From positions 1 through 64,000 of the forward strand of contig CAMDSH010000008.1 in assembly GCA_945907045.1 (NCBI GenBank): a stretch of 64,000 bases of DNA, written 5' to 3'. This document shows positions 15,023-24,055 of this stretch, piece by piece. The number at the start of each line of letters is the position of its first letter. The stretch's first letter is position 1. The notes beneath the pieces were generated by a model. The model did no database searches. It saw only the letters and a program-made list of their open reading frames with translations, and had not been told where the DNA came from. The position numbers and the translations under genes are program-made. Source of the stretch: Rhizobium sp. Q54 (GTDB taxonomy: Bacteria; Pseudomonadota; Alphaproteobacteria; Rhizobiales; Xanthobacteraceae).

Positions 15023-17236
15023 ATGCCCCGTCTGCCCCCATTCCTCGAACGCCTGGCGATTTTCGGGCCGCCCTCGGCGGCCGGACGGCCCGAGCGCCCA
15101 TTGCGCATGCTGCTGGTGGCTTCGCTGCTGCTGCCGACCGTATTCTTCATCGTCGCGTCCGCGGTCTCCTACCAAACCCATTTTACCGACGCGCAGGACC
15201 GGCTGGAGCGAACGCTCGGCATGGTTCACGAGCACGCGATCAAGGTGTTCGAGACCTTCGAGATCAGCGAGCTTTATCTCGAGGAATTGTTTAACGAACA
15301 GAGCGACGACGCCATCCGCGCGAACGAAGCGAAATTCAGCGCGCGCCTTCGCAACTTGCAGCAAATGCTTCCGCAATTGCGCGATCTATGGGTGATCGGC
15401 GGCGACGGCCGTCCGCTGGTGGCGGGCACTATATATCCGATGCCGCGCAATCTGGATTTGTCCGACCGGCGCTATTTCAGCGCGCACAAGAATAATGAAG
15501 TCAAAGACACGTTCATCAGTCAGGTGATCGAGGCACGCGCGGCGAGCACGAATTTTTTCGCGCTCACACGCAGACGGCTGGCGAAAGACGGCAGCTTCGC
15601 CGGCGTTTATCTGGTTTCGATCGCGCCGGAATATTTTGTCAATTTCTATTCGCAGCTGCCGGCGGCGAACCAGGGCATCGCCGCGCTGCTGCGCGCGGAC
15701 GGCGCGGTGTTGGCGCGCTATCCCGATAATCCGCGCAACGTAACGCAGATCAATCCCAACGGACCGTTCCTGACCGCGGTCCGCCAATCCCCGCAAAGCG
15801 GGTTCGTCATCGGTATTTCCTCATTCGACGGCGCACAGCGAATGTTCGCCTACCGCATGCTCCCGCATAACAGCGTTTACGTCGTCACCGGCATGGACAC
15901 ATCTCTGATCCGCAACACCTGGCTGAAGGCGATGTCGTATCATTTGATTTTCGGTCTGCCGGCGACGCTTGCCATGTTAGGGCTGACGCTGCTGGCGTTG
16001 CGGCGCACGCAACGCGAAGCGGGCGCCTATTCGCAGTTGCACGACGAAACCGCGCGGCGGCAAAACACCGAAATGGCGCTGCGTCAGGCGCAGAAGATGG
16101 AAGCCGTCGGCCGCCTTACGGGAGGCATCGCGCACGATTTCAACAATCTGCTCACCACCATCATCGGCAATGTCGATCTTGCCTCGCGCCGTCTGAAAAC
16201 CGACGACGACCGCATTACACGCTCGCTCACCGCGGTGCGGCAGGCTTCGCAACGCGCCGCCACGCTGGTGCAGCGGCTGCTGTCGTTCTCGCGCCAGCAT
16301 CCGCAGGAGGTCAAGGCGGTCGACGTCAATCGCCTCGTGCAGGGGATGTCCGAACTGCTGCACCGGACGCTGGGCGAAACCGTCACCATCGAGACCGTGC
16401 TGGCGAGTGGTCTGTGGAAGAGCGCGCTCGATCCCAATCAATTGGAAAACGCCATCATCAATCTCGCAATCAACGCGCGCGATGCGATGCCGGACGGCGG
16501 GCAACTGACCATCGAGACATCCAACTCATATCTCGACGAAGCCTACGTGACGCGCGCGGGCGGCGACATCAAAGCCGGACAATATATTTTGATCGCCGTA
16601 AGCGACACAGGCACCGGCATGAACCAGGAGGTGAAGGACAAGGCCTTCGATCCGTTCTTCACCACCAAGGCGGTCGGCGCAGGTTCCGGCCTGGGATTGA
16701 GCATGGTCTACGGTTTCGTCAAGCAATCCGGCGGCCACATCCAGATTTACAGCGAGCCGGGCGAAGGCACCTCGCTAAAAATGTATTTCCCGCGGCTTGC
16801 GAGCGAAGCCGGGCTGCCCGCGTGGTCGGGCGCCGATCCGGTCGAGCAAGGCGCGCGCGCGAGCGGCCACAACGAACTTATCCTGCTTGTGGAAGACGAC
16901 GCCGGCGTGCGCGCTTACGTCACCGAGGCGCTGCAGGACATCGGCTACCGCGTCGTCACCACCAATAACGGCGCCAACGCGCTGAAAATTCTGCAAGACG
17001 AGCCGGATATCGCGCTGCTGTTCACCGACGTGGTGCTGCCGGGCGGAATGAACGGGCGGCAACTCGCGGACAAGGCGCGCGAGACGCTGCCGAAACTCAA
17101 GGTGCTGTTCGCGACCGGCTACACGCGCAACGCCATCATTCATCACGGCCGTCTCGATCCCGACGTGGAATTGCTGATCAAGCCGTTTACCGCGCAGGCA
17201 CTGTCGAACAAGGTTCGTCAGGTTCTCGACAGCTGA
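15023..17236 (+). CDS. Membrane hybrid histidine kinase (Cache-like sensor, HisKA, HATPase, REC)
   Basis: This 737-residue protein has two membrane helices (about 30-50 and 305-327) enclosing a periplasmic region of about 250 residues with the RxYF-type pattern of Cache/PDC sensors (LDLSDRRYFSAHKN). A HisKA domain follows (RLTGGIAHDFNNLL; His371 is the phosphorylation site), then an HATPase_c domain (NLAINARDAMPDGG, SDTGTGM, GAGSGLGLSMVYGF), then a receiver domain with an acidic pocket (LVEDD) and acceptor Asp in LLFTDVVLPGG. The ATG at 15023 was preferred to a GTG at 14984; neither has a good ribosome site. The signal is unknown and no separate regulator gene is adjacent. Confidence 0.88.
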   Translation: MPRLPPFLERLAIFGPPSAAGRPERPLRMLLVASLLLPTVFFIVASAVSYQTHFTDAQDRLERTLGMVHEHAIKVFETFEISELYLEELFNEQSDDAIRANEAKFSARLRNLQQMLPQLRDLWVIGGDGRPLVAGTIYPMPRNLDLSDRRYFSAHKNNEVKDTFISQVIEARAASTNFFALTRRRLAKDGSFAGVYLVSIAPEYFVNFYSQLPAANQGIAALLRADGAVLARYPDNPRNVTQINPNGPFLTAVRQSPQSGFVIGISSFDGAQRMFAYRMLPHNSVYVVTGMDTSLIRNTWLKAMSYHLIFGLPATLAMLGLTLLALRRTQREAGAYSQLHDETARRQNTEMALRQAQKMEAVGRLTGGIAHDFNNLLTTIIGNVDLASRRLKTDDDRITRSLTAVRQASQRAATLVQRLLSFSRQHPQEVKAVDVNRLVQGMSELLHRTLGETVTIETVLASGLWKSALDPNQLENAIINLAINARDAMPDGGQLTIETSNSYLDEAYVTRAGGDIKAGQYILIAVSDTGTGMNQEVKDKAFDPFFTTKAVGAGSGLGLSMVYGFVKQSGGHIQIYSEPGEGTSLKMYFPRLASEAGLPAWSGADPVEQGARASGHNELILLVEDDAGVRAYVTEALQDIGYRVVTTNNGANALKILQDEPDIALLFTDVVLPGGMNGRQLADKARETLPKLKVLFATGYTRNAIIHHGRLDPDVELLIKPFTAQALSNKVRQVLDS

Positions 17237-17241
17237 CGATG

Positions 17242-17637
17242 TCAGCCTTGCGGCGCATGGCAGACGGCGCATAATTTGTTGCCGTCGAGATCGCGCACAT
17301 AGGCGCCGTAATAATTCGGATGGTAATGCGTGCGCAGCCCCGGCGCGCCTTCATCGGTGCCGCCGGCAGCCAGCGCCGCGGCGTGAAACGCATCCACCGC
17401 CTCGCGCGATTTCGCCTCGAACGCGACCATCGGCCCATTGCCGGGCGACGGCGCCTTGCGATCGTACGGGCGCAGCACCCAGAACGGCTCGTTGATGCCG
17501 GTGAAGTTTTCCGGCGCGTAGCTCACCGCAATTTTGAAGGCTTTCCGCCGCACCATGCCGAGCGGCTTGAGCACGCTGTCATAAAAGCGCGCGGCGCGCA
17601 CGATATCCGCGGTGCCGATGGTGATGTGGCTGTACAT
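17242..17637 (-). CDS. VOC/glyoxalase superfamily protein
   Basis: This 131-residue VOC protein has MYSHITIGTADIVRAARFYD at the start, FEAKSREAVDAFHAAALAAGG in the middle, and GAYVRDLDGNKLCAVCHA at the end. It resembles the 9559 protein in plan but differs in the late Cys-rich end, where the usual Glu ligand position reads Cys-Ala-Val-Cys. It ends six bases from the convergent kinase stop and is followed upstream by the DUF2783 gene, eight bases away on the same strand. Substrate unknown. Confidence 0.82.
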   Translation of the reverse strand: MYSHITIGTADIVRAARFYDSVLKPLGMVRRKAFKIAVSYAPENFTGINEPFWVLRPYDRKAPSPGNGPMVAFEAKSREAVDAFHAAALAAGGTDEGAPGLRTHYHPNYYGAYVRDLDGNKLCAVCHAPQG

Positions 17638-17645
17638 GCGATGAC

Positions 17646-17846
17646 CTATTTCCGTCCGGCTGTTTTGGCGAGCGCGATCGCCTCATTAAGCACGTCCGCA
17701 TCGCCGATGTGATTGGCGAGAATAAGAACGAGTCTCGTATCCAGATCCGCCGCTTCCGCCTCGCTCAAACCGCGCCGCGCTTCAACCAGCGCCACATAGG
17801 CGGCGTCGGGCTGTGGAAATTGCGAAGCCGTTATCAGCTTTGGCAT
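17646..17846 (-). CDS. DUF2783 small protein
   Basis: The gene encodes 66 residues beginning MPKLITASQFPQPDAAYVAL and containing LSEAEAADLDTRLVLILANH and IGDADVLNEAIALAK, which I recognise as the DUF2783 pattern. It is small, helical and soluble, with no cysteine or membrane segment. GGGAG four bases before the ATG sets the start at 17846. In relatives I recall this gene directly follows an FAD-dependent aromatic hydroxylase; here that hydroxylase (18410-20026) is separated from it by a copper-storage gene on the other strand. Function unknown. Confidence 0.75.
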   Translation of the reverse strand: MPKLITASQFPQPDAAYVALVEARRGLSEAEAADLDTRLVLILANHIGDADVLNEAIALAKTAGRK

Positions 17847-17993
17847 GGAACTCCCGTTAGTTGGTGCGAAACCAAGCGTATTCCGGTTCCCTGGCGAATG
17901 GAACTCGGTCCAGCGCACGGCTGCGCGGAACAAATGCACCGCGCGGCGGTTGCCCAACAACCCATCCAGCGACGCAATAAAAAGGAATTCGAA

Positions 17994-18413
17994 ATGACGG
18001 CATCCGCGGTTCGCGCCATGTTCCGTTCACATCCCGACCATCCCGCGCACATGGATGCCATGAGCCGGTGCATCGACGCGTGCTTTACGTGCGTCGAGAC
18101 CTGCACCGCCTGCGCCGACGCATGCCTGTCCGAAAAACAAATCGACCGGCTGGTCACCTGCATCCGCATCAATCTCGATTGCGCCGCCGTCTGCGCCGCC
18201 ACGGGCAGCATCGTCGCGCGCTCGAACAAGGCGGGCAACCGGCAGCCGCTGGAAGCGCAGATCACCACCAGCATCGCGTTCTGCCGCGCCTGCGCTCGCG
18301 AATGCACGAAACACGCGGAGATGCACAAGCACTGCCGCGCCTGCGCCGAGGCTTGCGAGGCCTGCGCTGTGGCTTGCGATGCGATGCTCAGCTCGCTGCG
18401 GATGCCGGCTTAA
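17994..18413 (+). CDS. Cytosolic copper-storage protein, Csp3-like four-helix bundle
   Basis: The gene encodes 139 residues with 17 cysteines, mostly in CxxC and CxxxC spacings along helices (CIDACFTCVETCTACADAC; CRACAEACEACAVAC). This is the Csp (DUF326) pattern, in which Cys-lined bundles bind many Cu(I) ions. No signal peptide is visible, so it matches cytosolic Csp3 rather than exported Csp1. AAAAAGGAATTCGAA precedes the ATG. It lies alone on the plus strand between an FAD hydroxylase and DUF2783, both on the minus strand; its stop overlaps the hydroxylase stop by three bases. Confidence 0.85.
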   Translation: MTASAVRAMFRSHPDHPAHMDAMSRCIDACFTCVETCTACADACLSEKQIDRLVTCIRINLDCAAVCAATGSIVARSNKAGNRQPLEAQITTSIAFCRACARECTKHAEMHKHCRACAEACEACAVACDAMLSSLRMPA

Positions 18414-20026
18414 GGCGCGAGGATTCGCGCGCGCGCCGCGCTTACTTTGGCGGCGTCGAAATTGCGCCAGCGCGCGGCGAGATGCTGGTCCGGCCGCAGC
18501 AAGTAAGTCGCGCCGGGCGTTGCGTCGAAGCGCTGCATGAACATTCCCTCGGCGTCATGTAAATCCTCACCGATGGTCGTGAGCTTGATGCCCTCCGGCG
18601 CATCGGGCCGCGCGCCGTTCTTGACGTGGATCAACTCGAAACCGCCCGAGAGCTGTTCGAGCAGAAATTTGTTTTCACCCGCGCGCGTCCGCATGACCGC
18701 ATCGGGAACCGGCGCGCCCAGCTTTGCCGATCCTTTGAACGCAGCCTCATCCGGTGTCGAGAGCGGCGTGTCGTAAACACTGGCGACCGACAGCCGCCCG
18801 GAATTGACCATGCGGCGGGCGAATTCCGCCTGCGGCGCCAGATGCAGCACGGCGTTGCGCAAGCGCCGCTCCGCCGCCGAGCGCGGCGCGATGAAATCGG
18901 TCGAGCGCGTGGAGTGCGCGATGTTCTCGTCCGCTGCCTGTGCGCGCTCGGTCTCGTAATTTTCGATCAGCCCCTCGCCGGCCTCGCCGTTGAGAACGGC
19001 AGCAAGTTTCCAGGAAAGATTCTCCGCGTCCTGCACGCCGGAGTTCGCGCCGCGCGCGCCGAACGGCGAAACCTGATGGGCGCTATCTCCTGCGAAGACG
19101 ATCCTGCCGTGAACGAAGCGCTCCAGCCGGCAGCAGTTGAAGCGATAGAGCGATACCCATTCGAGCGAGAATTCCCGTTCGCCGAGCATTCTTTTCAGTC
19201 GCGCAATGACGTTTTCCGGCCGCTGTTCCTCCTGCGCGTCGGCATCGCGCCCGAGCTGCAAGTCGATGCGCCAGACATTCGAAGGCTGTCGGTGCATCAG
19301 CGCCGACTGGCCGAAATGAAACGGCGGGTCGAACCAGAACCGCCGCTCGGTCGGTAAATCCGCCGCCATGCGAATATCGGCGATGAGAAATTTGTCCTCA
19401 AAGGTGACGCCGGAAAAATCAAGGCCGAGCAGTGCGCGGATGCTCGAGCGCGCGCCATCAGCGGCGATCAGCCAATCGGCGTCGAGCGTATAGGCGCCAT
19501 CCGGCGTCTCGACAGTGAGCCGCACCGCGTCGTTGCGGCGCTCAACGGCAGTGACCTTGTTTTTCCAGCGCAGATCGATGCCATCGATTTCGCCCGCGCG
19601 TTCGACCAGTTCCTTCTCGACCGCGTACTGCTGCAGATTGATGAAGGCGGGCATCTTGTGCCCGTCCTCCGGCAACAGATCGAACGAATAGACCTGCTCG
19701 CCGCCGAGGAAAACCTTGCCCAGTTTCCAGGTGACGCCCTGCGCGACCAGCCGCTCGCCGACACCGAGGCGGTCGAAAATCTCCAGCGTGCGCTTCGACC
19801 AGCAGATGCCGCGCGAGCCTTCGCCGATGCGGTCGGCGTCGTCGAGCAGCACCACCGGCACGCCGCGCAGCGCCAGATCGATCGCCGCCGTCAGCCCGAC
19901 GGGACCGGCGCCGACGACAATGACGGGATGGCGAACCGCCGCCCGCGCGTCCTGATCGCGCGAGCGGCGATAGCCGTAGCGGTAGACCGCTTTGCGGCCG
20001 GGCGCAGCAGATGGCTTAGAGACCAT
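18410..20026 (-). CDS. FAD-dependent aromatic hydroxylase (MhpA/PheA-like)
   Basis: This 538-residue group A flavin monooxygenase has an FAD-binding fold PVIVVGAGPVGLTAAIDLALRG near residue 35, a central substrate domain, and the second FAD motif GRIVFAGDSAHQVSPFGARGANSGVQDAENL near 325. A thioredoxin-like C-terminal domain (about 430-538) is present, as in 3-(3-hydroxyphenyl)propionate hydroxylase. It is in the gene run with hmgA and fumarylacetoacetase, so an aromatic phenol feeding homogentisate is a plausible substrate; that is inference. Its start is 15 bases after the doxX stop. Confidence 0.85.
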   Translation of the reverse strand: MVSKPSAAPGRKAVYRYGYRRSRDQDARAAVRHPVIVVGAGPVGLTAAIDLALRGVPVVLLDDADRIGEGSRGICWSKRTLEIFDRLGVGERLVAQGVTWKLGKVFLGGEQVYSFDLLPEDGHKMPAFINLQQYAVEKELVERAGEIDGIDLRWKNKVTAVERRNDAVRLTVETPDGAYTLDADWLIAADGARSSIRALLGLDFSGVTFEDKFLIADIRMAADLPTERRFWFDPPFHFGQSALMHRQPSNVWRIDLQLGRDADAQEEQRPENVIARLKRMLGEREFSLEWVSLYRFNCCRLERFVHGRIVFAGDSAHQVSPFGARGANSGVQDAENLSWKLAAVLNGEAGEGLIENYETERAQAADENIAHSTRSTDFIAPRSAAERRLRNAVLHLAPQAEFARRMVNSGRLSVASVYDTPLSTPDEAAFKGSAKLGAPVPDAVMRTRAGENKFLLEQLSGGFELIHVKNGARPDAPEGIKLTTIGEDLHDAEGMFMQRFDATPGATYLLRPDQHLAARWRNFDAAKVSAARARILAP

Positions 20027-20041
20027 CCCGGCCCGCCCGAG

Positions 20042-20452
20042 TTACTTGCGAGCGTCGAGCGAATAGGCGCCCGGTCCAGTGACGAAAAACGCCAGCAAGC
20101 CGCCGGCTATCGCGATGTTTTTCAGGAAGTGATTGAGCTGATTGCCGTCACCGAAATTCATGTGCGCAGACAGCGCCGCCACGATGACGAATACGGCGAG
20201 CAGGAGCGCGGCGAGCCGGGCTTGAAAACCCACGATCAACATGAGTCCGCCAACCGTTTCGATAATCAAAACGAGAGGCAGCGTCACGCTGGGCGCCGGA
20301 ACGCCGAGCCGGGTGAAGTAACCGATCGCTCCGTCGTAACCTTTGAATTTGTTGTAGGCGGCGATCAGGAACAACACGCCAACAAGAATGCGCCCGATCA
20401 GCAGCGCCAGATCCTTCTGCGTCGAAGCCTGTTTATCGATTGCAGACGCCAT
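20042..20452 (-). CDS. DoxX-family membrane protein
   Basis: This 136-residue protein has four membrane helices. ALLIGRILVGVLFLIAAYNKF is the typical first helix and motif, followed by LPLVLIIETVGGLMLIVGFQ, LAALLLAVFVIVAAL, and a final helix IAIAGGLLAFFVTG. Of two adjacent ATGs the second (20452) has proper spacing to the AGGAGG site. It lies between the MBL gene and the FAD hydroxylase on the same strand. DoxX family members are often linked to redox or aromatic metabolism, but the role here is unknown. Confidence 0.82.
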   Translation of the reverse strand: MASAIDKQASTQKDLALLIGRILVGVLFLIAAYNKFKGYDGAIGYFTRLGVPAPSVTLPLVLIIETVGGLMLIVGFQARLAALLLAVFVIVAALSAHMNFGDGNQLNHFLKNIAIAGGLLAFFVTGPGAYSLDARK

Positions 20453-20549
20453 CATGTCCTCCTGTTTTTGTTGCCGGATAGTGCCTCTCATCCTGCGCGC
20501 TGGCAACGGCTTCACGGGGGCTCGCGGGACGGCGCCCACAGCACACGCT

Positions 20550-21503
20550 TTATCCTTGCAGCGCCGCCCACATCTCGCGGTCGCGCTCGGCGGTCCAGAT
20601 CACCGGCCAGTCGATGCCGCGCGCTTCGTCGTAGGCGCGCGAGACGTTGAACGGCAGGCAGTGCTCGTAGATCGCGAAGGAGGAAAACTTCGGATCCATC
20701 ACCACGCGCGCAGCGTCGAAGGATTCTTTCAGCGAGCGGCCCTTGGCAACGCTGTCAGTCACCGAACCGAACAGTGTGGAGAGGAAATCGCTGGTCATCG
20801 CGATGCCGTCGGCCACCATCTTTTCGGATGTGAGCGCCGCGCCGCGCCCCGGCATCAGCGCCTTGGCCTTGAACTCGGCGAGATTATCGAGCGTCGCCGG
20901 CCAGTCGTTGAAATGCGCGTCGCCGCAATAGCAGGCCGAGTGATATTCGACGAGATCGCCGGAGAACACGACATTGGCGTCCGGCACCACCGCGATCACG
21001 TCGCCGGCGGTATGCCCGCGCCCGATGTGCATGATCCGCACCTCGCGCTTGCCGAGCCAGACCGACATCTGGTCGGGGAACGTGATGGTCGGCCAGGTCA
21101 GGCCGGGTATGGTTTCGACCGCGCGAAACAATCGCGGGAAACGCCCGATTTCGGAATCCATGTCCTGCTTGCCGCGCTCCGCGATCATCATGCGCGCGGT
21201 GTCGGAGGCAAGAATTTCCGCGCCCTTGTAGGCCGACGCGCCGAGCACGCGCACCGCGTGATAATGCGTGAGCAGCACATACTTGATCGGCTTGTCGGTA
21301 ACCTTGGCGACGCGCGCGATCAGCTCGTTCGCCATCGCAGGCGTCGCCTGCGCGTCGATCACCATCACGCCATCGTCGCCGACGATGACACCGGAGTTGG
21401 GATCGCCCTCGGCGGTATAGGCGTAAAGCCCCGCCCCGATCTCGTCGAAGGAGGCTTTCTTCTCACCGGTGTCGGCGGTGGAGGCAAAACCCTTGGTGCT
21501 CAT
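20550..21503 (-). CDS. Metallo-beta-lactamase-fold hydrolase with altered metal site
   Basis: This 317-residue MBL-fold protein has the first motif reading His80-Tyr-His82-Ala-Val84-Arg85 rather than HxHxDH, so the Asp and third His that hold the second metal are replaced. GHTAGDV and SGDLVEYHSACYCGDAHF keep the later His and Asp. It may bind a single metal. ATG at 21503 was taken, though a GTG two codons upstream is closer to the GGGAG site. It lies in the hmgA gene run, between fumarylacetoacetase and doxX. Substrate unknown. Confidence 0.82.
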   Translation of the reverse strand: MSTKGFASTADTGEKKASFDEIGAGLYAYTAEGDPNSGVIVGDDGVMVIDAQATPAMANELIARVAKVTDKPIKYVLLTHYHAVRVLGASAYKGAEILASDTARMMIAERGKQDMDSEIGRFPRLFRAVETIPGLTWPTITFPDQMSVWLGKREVRIMHIGRGHTAGDVIAVVPDANVVFSGDLVEYHSACYCGDAHFNDWPATLDNLAEFKAKALMPGRGAALTSEKMVADGIAMTSDFLSTLFGSVTDSVAKGRSLKESFDAARVVMDPKFSSFAIYEHCLPFNVSRAYDEARGIDWPVIWTAERDREMWAALQG

Positions 21504-21530
21504 CGTCACAATCTCCCGCTCGCGCCGCGG

Positions 21531-22544
21531 CTAGCGCGCGTAGCGTACCACGTCCTGCTCGATGGCGCCGAAGATCGAGCGGCCCTGCGCGTCGTTCATC
21601 TCGATGCGCACGCGGTCGCCGAATTTCAGGAACGGCGTCGTGGGCTTGCCGTCGCGGATCGTCTCAACCGTGCGCTGTTCGGCGATGCAGGAATAACCCA
21701 GCCCGCCGTTTGCAATGGGCTGGCCCGGCCCGCCATCGGCGGCGCGGTTCGACACCGTCCCTGCGCCCAGAATAGTCCCGGCGCATAACGGGCGGGTTTT
21801 CGCCGCGTGTGCGATGAGCGCCGGAAAATCGAACGTCATGTCATTGCCGGCAACGGGTTTGCCGAACGGCTTGCCGTTGATGAAGCTAAGCAGCGGCAGA
21901 TTTATTTTCGCGCCGTCAAAAGCTGCGCCCAGTTCGTCCGGCGTCACTGCGACGGGCGTGAAGGCGGACGATGGCTTGGAATGCAGAAAGCCGAAGCCCT
22001 TGCCCAGCTCCGGCCCGGTGAGATTGCGCAGCGTCACGTCGTTGACCAGCATGATGAGGCGAATGGCTTTTGCAGCCTCGTCGCGGCTCGCGCCCATCGG
22101 CACATCGCCGAGAACAACGACAACTTCGGCTTCGAGATCGATGCCCCAGGCTTCGTCGGCGAGCGCGATAGGATCACGCGGCCCGAGAAAAGTGTCGGAG
22201 CCACCTTGATACATCAGCGGATCGGTCCAGAACGATTCCGGCATTTCCGCACCGCGTGCTTTGCGCACCAGCGCGACGTGGTTGACGTAAGCCGAGCCGT
22301 CCACCCACTGGTAGGCGCGCGGCAGCGGCGAGGCGCATTTTTCCGGCGCAAATGGAACGTGCGCGATGCGGCCCGCTTCCAAGGCATCGGCGATTTCTGT
22401 GAGCCGGGGGGCGGAAGCGTCCCAGTTATCGAGCGCCGCCTGCAATGTGGACGCCACCGCCACCGCGTCCGCCGCGCGCGACAGATCGCGCGAGACGACC
22501 ATAAGCCGTCCGTCGCGGCCCGATTTCAGCGATGCGAGTTTCAT
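21531..22544 (-). CDS. fahA: Fumarylacetoacetase (fumarylacetoacetate hydrolase family)
   Basis: This 337-residue FAH-family enzyme shows the metal-binding Glu pattern (GIDLEAEVVVVLGDVPMG), the RNLTGPELGKGFGFLHSKPSSAF block, and ICAGTIL-like LCAGTILGAGTVSN near residue 245. It cleaves fumarylacetoacetate to fumarate and acetoacetate, the last step of homogentisate breakdown. This is the short bacterial form, compared with about 420 residues in animals. The ATG at 22544 directly abuts the hmgA stop (22545), so the two are co-transcribed. Confidence 0.88.
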   Translation of the reverse strand: MKLASLKSGRDGRLMVVSRDLSRAADAVAVASTLQAALDNWDASAPRLTEIADALEAGRIAHVPFAPEKCASPLPRAYQWVDGSAYVNHVALVRKARGAEMPESFWTDPLMYQGGSDTFLGPRDPIALADEAWGIDLEAEVVVVLGDVPMGASRDEAAKAIRLIMLVNDVTLRNLTGPELGKGFGFLHSKPSSAFTPVAVTPDELGAAFDGAKINLPLLSFINGKPFGKPVAGNDMTFDFPALIAHAAKTRPLCAGTILGAGTVSNRAADGGPGQPIANGGLGYSCIAEQRTVETIRDGKPTTPFLKFGDRVRIEMNDAQGRSIFGAIEQDVVRYAR

Positions 22545-23855
22545 CTATTTCGGCTCACGCCGTTTCGGATCGAAATACTTTTTCAAGCCGTCCCATACGC
22601 CGATGTAATTGTCCTGCAACGTATCGAGCCCGGCCGCGTATTTGGTCACGCGCTGACGGAAACGTGTCTCAAACATGAAGGCGAGGGTGTTGGTCAGTTT
22701 CACCGGCTTGAGCTCGACATTGCTGGCGTGCTCGAAGGCGTCGGCATCCGGCCCATGCGGAAGCATCGTGTTGTGCAGGCTCATGCCCCCGGGAACGAAG
22801 CCTTCCGGCTTGGCGTCGTAGACGCCGTACACCAGCCCCATGAATTCCGACATGATGTTGCGGTGATACCAGGGCGGGCGGAACGTATTTTCCGCCACCG
22901 ACCAGCGCTCCGGAAAAATAACGAAATCGATATTTGCGGTGCCGGGCGTTTCCGACGGCGAGGTAATCACCGTGAAGATCGACGGATCGGGATGATCGAA
23001 CATCAGCGCGCCCACGGGGGAAAAGCGCCGCAGGTCGTATTTGTAGGGATAATAATTTCCGTGCCATGCGACTACATCGATGGGCGAATGCGTCACTTGG
23101 GTTTTGTATAATTCGCCGCCCCATTTTACGAACAGCGTGTGCGGCCCCTCAACGTCTTCGTAAGCCGACACCGGCGCCAGAAAGTCGCGCGCATTGGCGA
23201 GGCAGTTGGCGCCGATAGGCCCGCGGTCTGGCAACGTGAAGCCGCCGCCGTAATTCTCGCAGACATAGCCTCGCGCCGGCCCGTCGATGAGTTCAACGCG
23301 GAAGATGACGCCGCGCGGGATGACGCAGATTTCGCCGGGCTCGATCTCGATGACGCCGAATTCGGTGCGGAAGCGCAGACGGCCCTGCTGCGCAACGACG
23401 AGCAATTCGCCGTCGGCGTTGAAAAAATGCTCGCGTGTCATGGATTGCGTCACGAGCAGAATATGCGCCGCCATGCCGCTCATGGTCTCGGCATCGCCCG
23501 CCGTCGTCATGGTGTGCAGACCAGTGACGAAGGTGAGCCTTTCCTTCGGCAGCGGCGTTGGATTCCAGCGCATCTGGCCGATCGGCAATTCGCCGTCTTC
23601 GCGCTCCGGCGCGGTGCGGATTTTTCCGCGCGCGATTTTCTCGAAGCGCCCGGTGTGCCGCACCGTCGGACGAATGCGATACAGCCATGAGCGCTGGTTG
23701 GTCGCCTGCGGCGCGGTGAAGGGCGAGCCGGAAAGCTGTTCCGCGTAGAGCCCGTAATTGATTTTCTGTGGTGAGTTCCGCCCCACCGGCAAAGCGCCGG
23801 GCAGCGCCTCGGTTTCGAAGCTGTTGCCGAACCCGGACATGTATCCGGCACTCAT
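22545..23855 (-). CDS. hmgA: Homogentisate 1,2-dioxygenase
   Basis: This 436-residue non-haem iron enzyme opens homogentisate to maleylacetoacetate. The iron ligands match the known family: His and Glu in [14 protein letters not shown] and His in [16 protein letters not shown]. The start [16 protein letters not shown] is the family N-terminus, preceded by CAGGAG seven bases away, so 23855 replaces a longer frame. It is the first gene of a minus-strand run that includes fumarylacetoacetase and probably the genes to 17646. A palindromic operator and a promoter lie 92-124 bases upstream. Confidence 0.95.
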   Translation of the reverse strand: MSAGYMSGFGNSFETEALPGALPVGRNSPQKINYGLYAEQLSGSPFTAPQATNQRSWLYRIRPTVRHTGRFEKIARGKIRTAPEREDGELPIGQMRWNPTPLPKERLTFVTGLHTMTTAGDAETMSGMAAHILLVTQSMTREHFFNADGELLVVAQQGRLRFRTEFGVIEIEPGEICVIPRGVIFRVELIDGPARGYVCENYGGGFTLPDRGPIGANCLANARDFLAPVSAYEDVEGPHTLFVKWGGELYKTQVTHSPIDVVAWHGNYYPYKYDLRRFSPVGALMFDHPDPSIFTVITSPSETPGTANIDFVIFPERWSVAENTFRPPWYHRNIMSEFMGLVYGVYDAKPEGFVPGGMSLHNTMLPHGPDADAFEHASNVELKPVKLTNTLAFMFETRFRQRVTKYAAGLDTLQDNYIGVWDGLKKYFDPKRREPK

Positions 23856-23946
23856 GACACGTTCTCCTGGCACGCGCTCCAACTCTACGCCGCCCGCCAA
23901 ACCACGAAGAAACGCCGCAAAACAGCAAGAAACCGCAGATAAGCTT

Positions 23947-23975
23947 TTATTAAGCCTCTTTGGTTACATACGCAA
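23947..23975 (-). promoter_or_regulatory. Probable hmgA promoter overlapping an operator
   Basis: On the minus strand TTGCGT (23970-23975) and TAATAA (23947-23952) are separated by exactly 17 bases, a reasonable sigma-70 arrangement, about 92 bases before the hmgA ATG. The -35 hexamer lies in the right arm of the palindrome at 23960-23979. The hexamers are not consensus, so this is a candidate. Confidence 0.45.
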
Positions 23976-23979
23976 CCAA
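23960..23979. promoter_or_regulatory. Palindromic operator candidate for the MarR regulator
   Basis: Perfect 6-bp arms TTGGTT and AACCAA flank eight bases; over the whole 20 bases the half-sites agree at eight of ten positions. Size and symmetry suit a MarR dimer, and a MarR-family gene lies 320 bases away (24300). It sits between divergent hmgA and the 35-aa peptide gene. Confidence 0.5.
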
Positions 23980-24055
23980 GGTCGATTTTTACCGTGCTCC
24001 GCGCGGGAACGTCGAGAAGCCCCAGCCGTTATCCCGAAGACGCGGAGACAAAATC

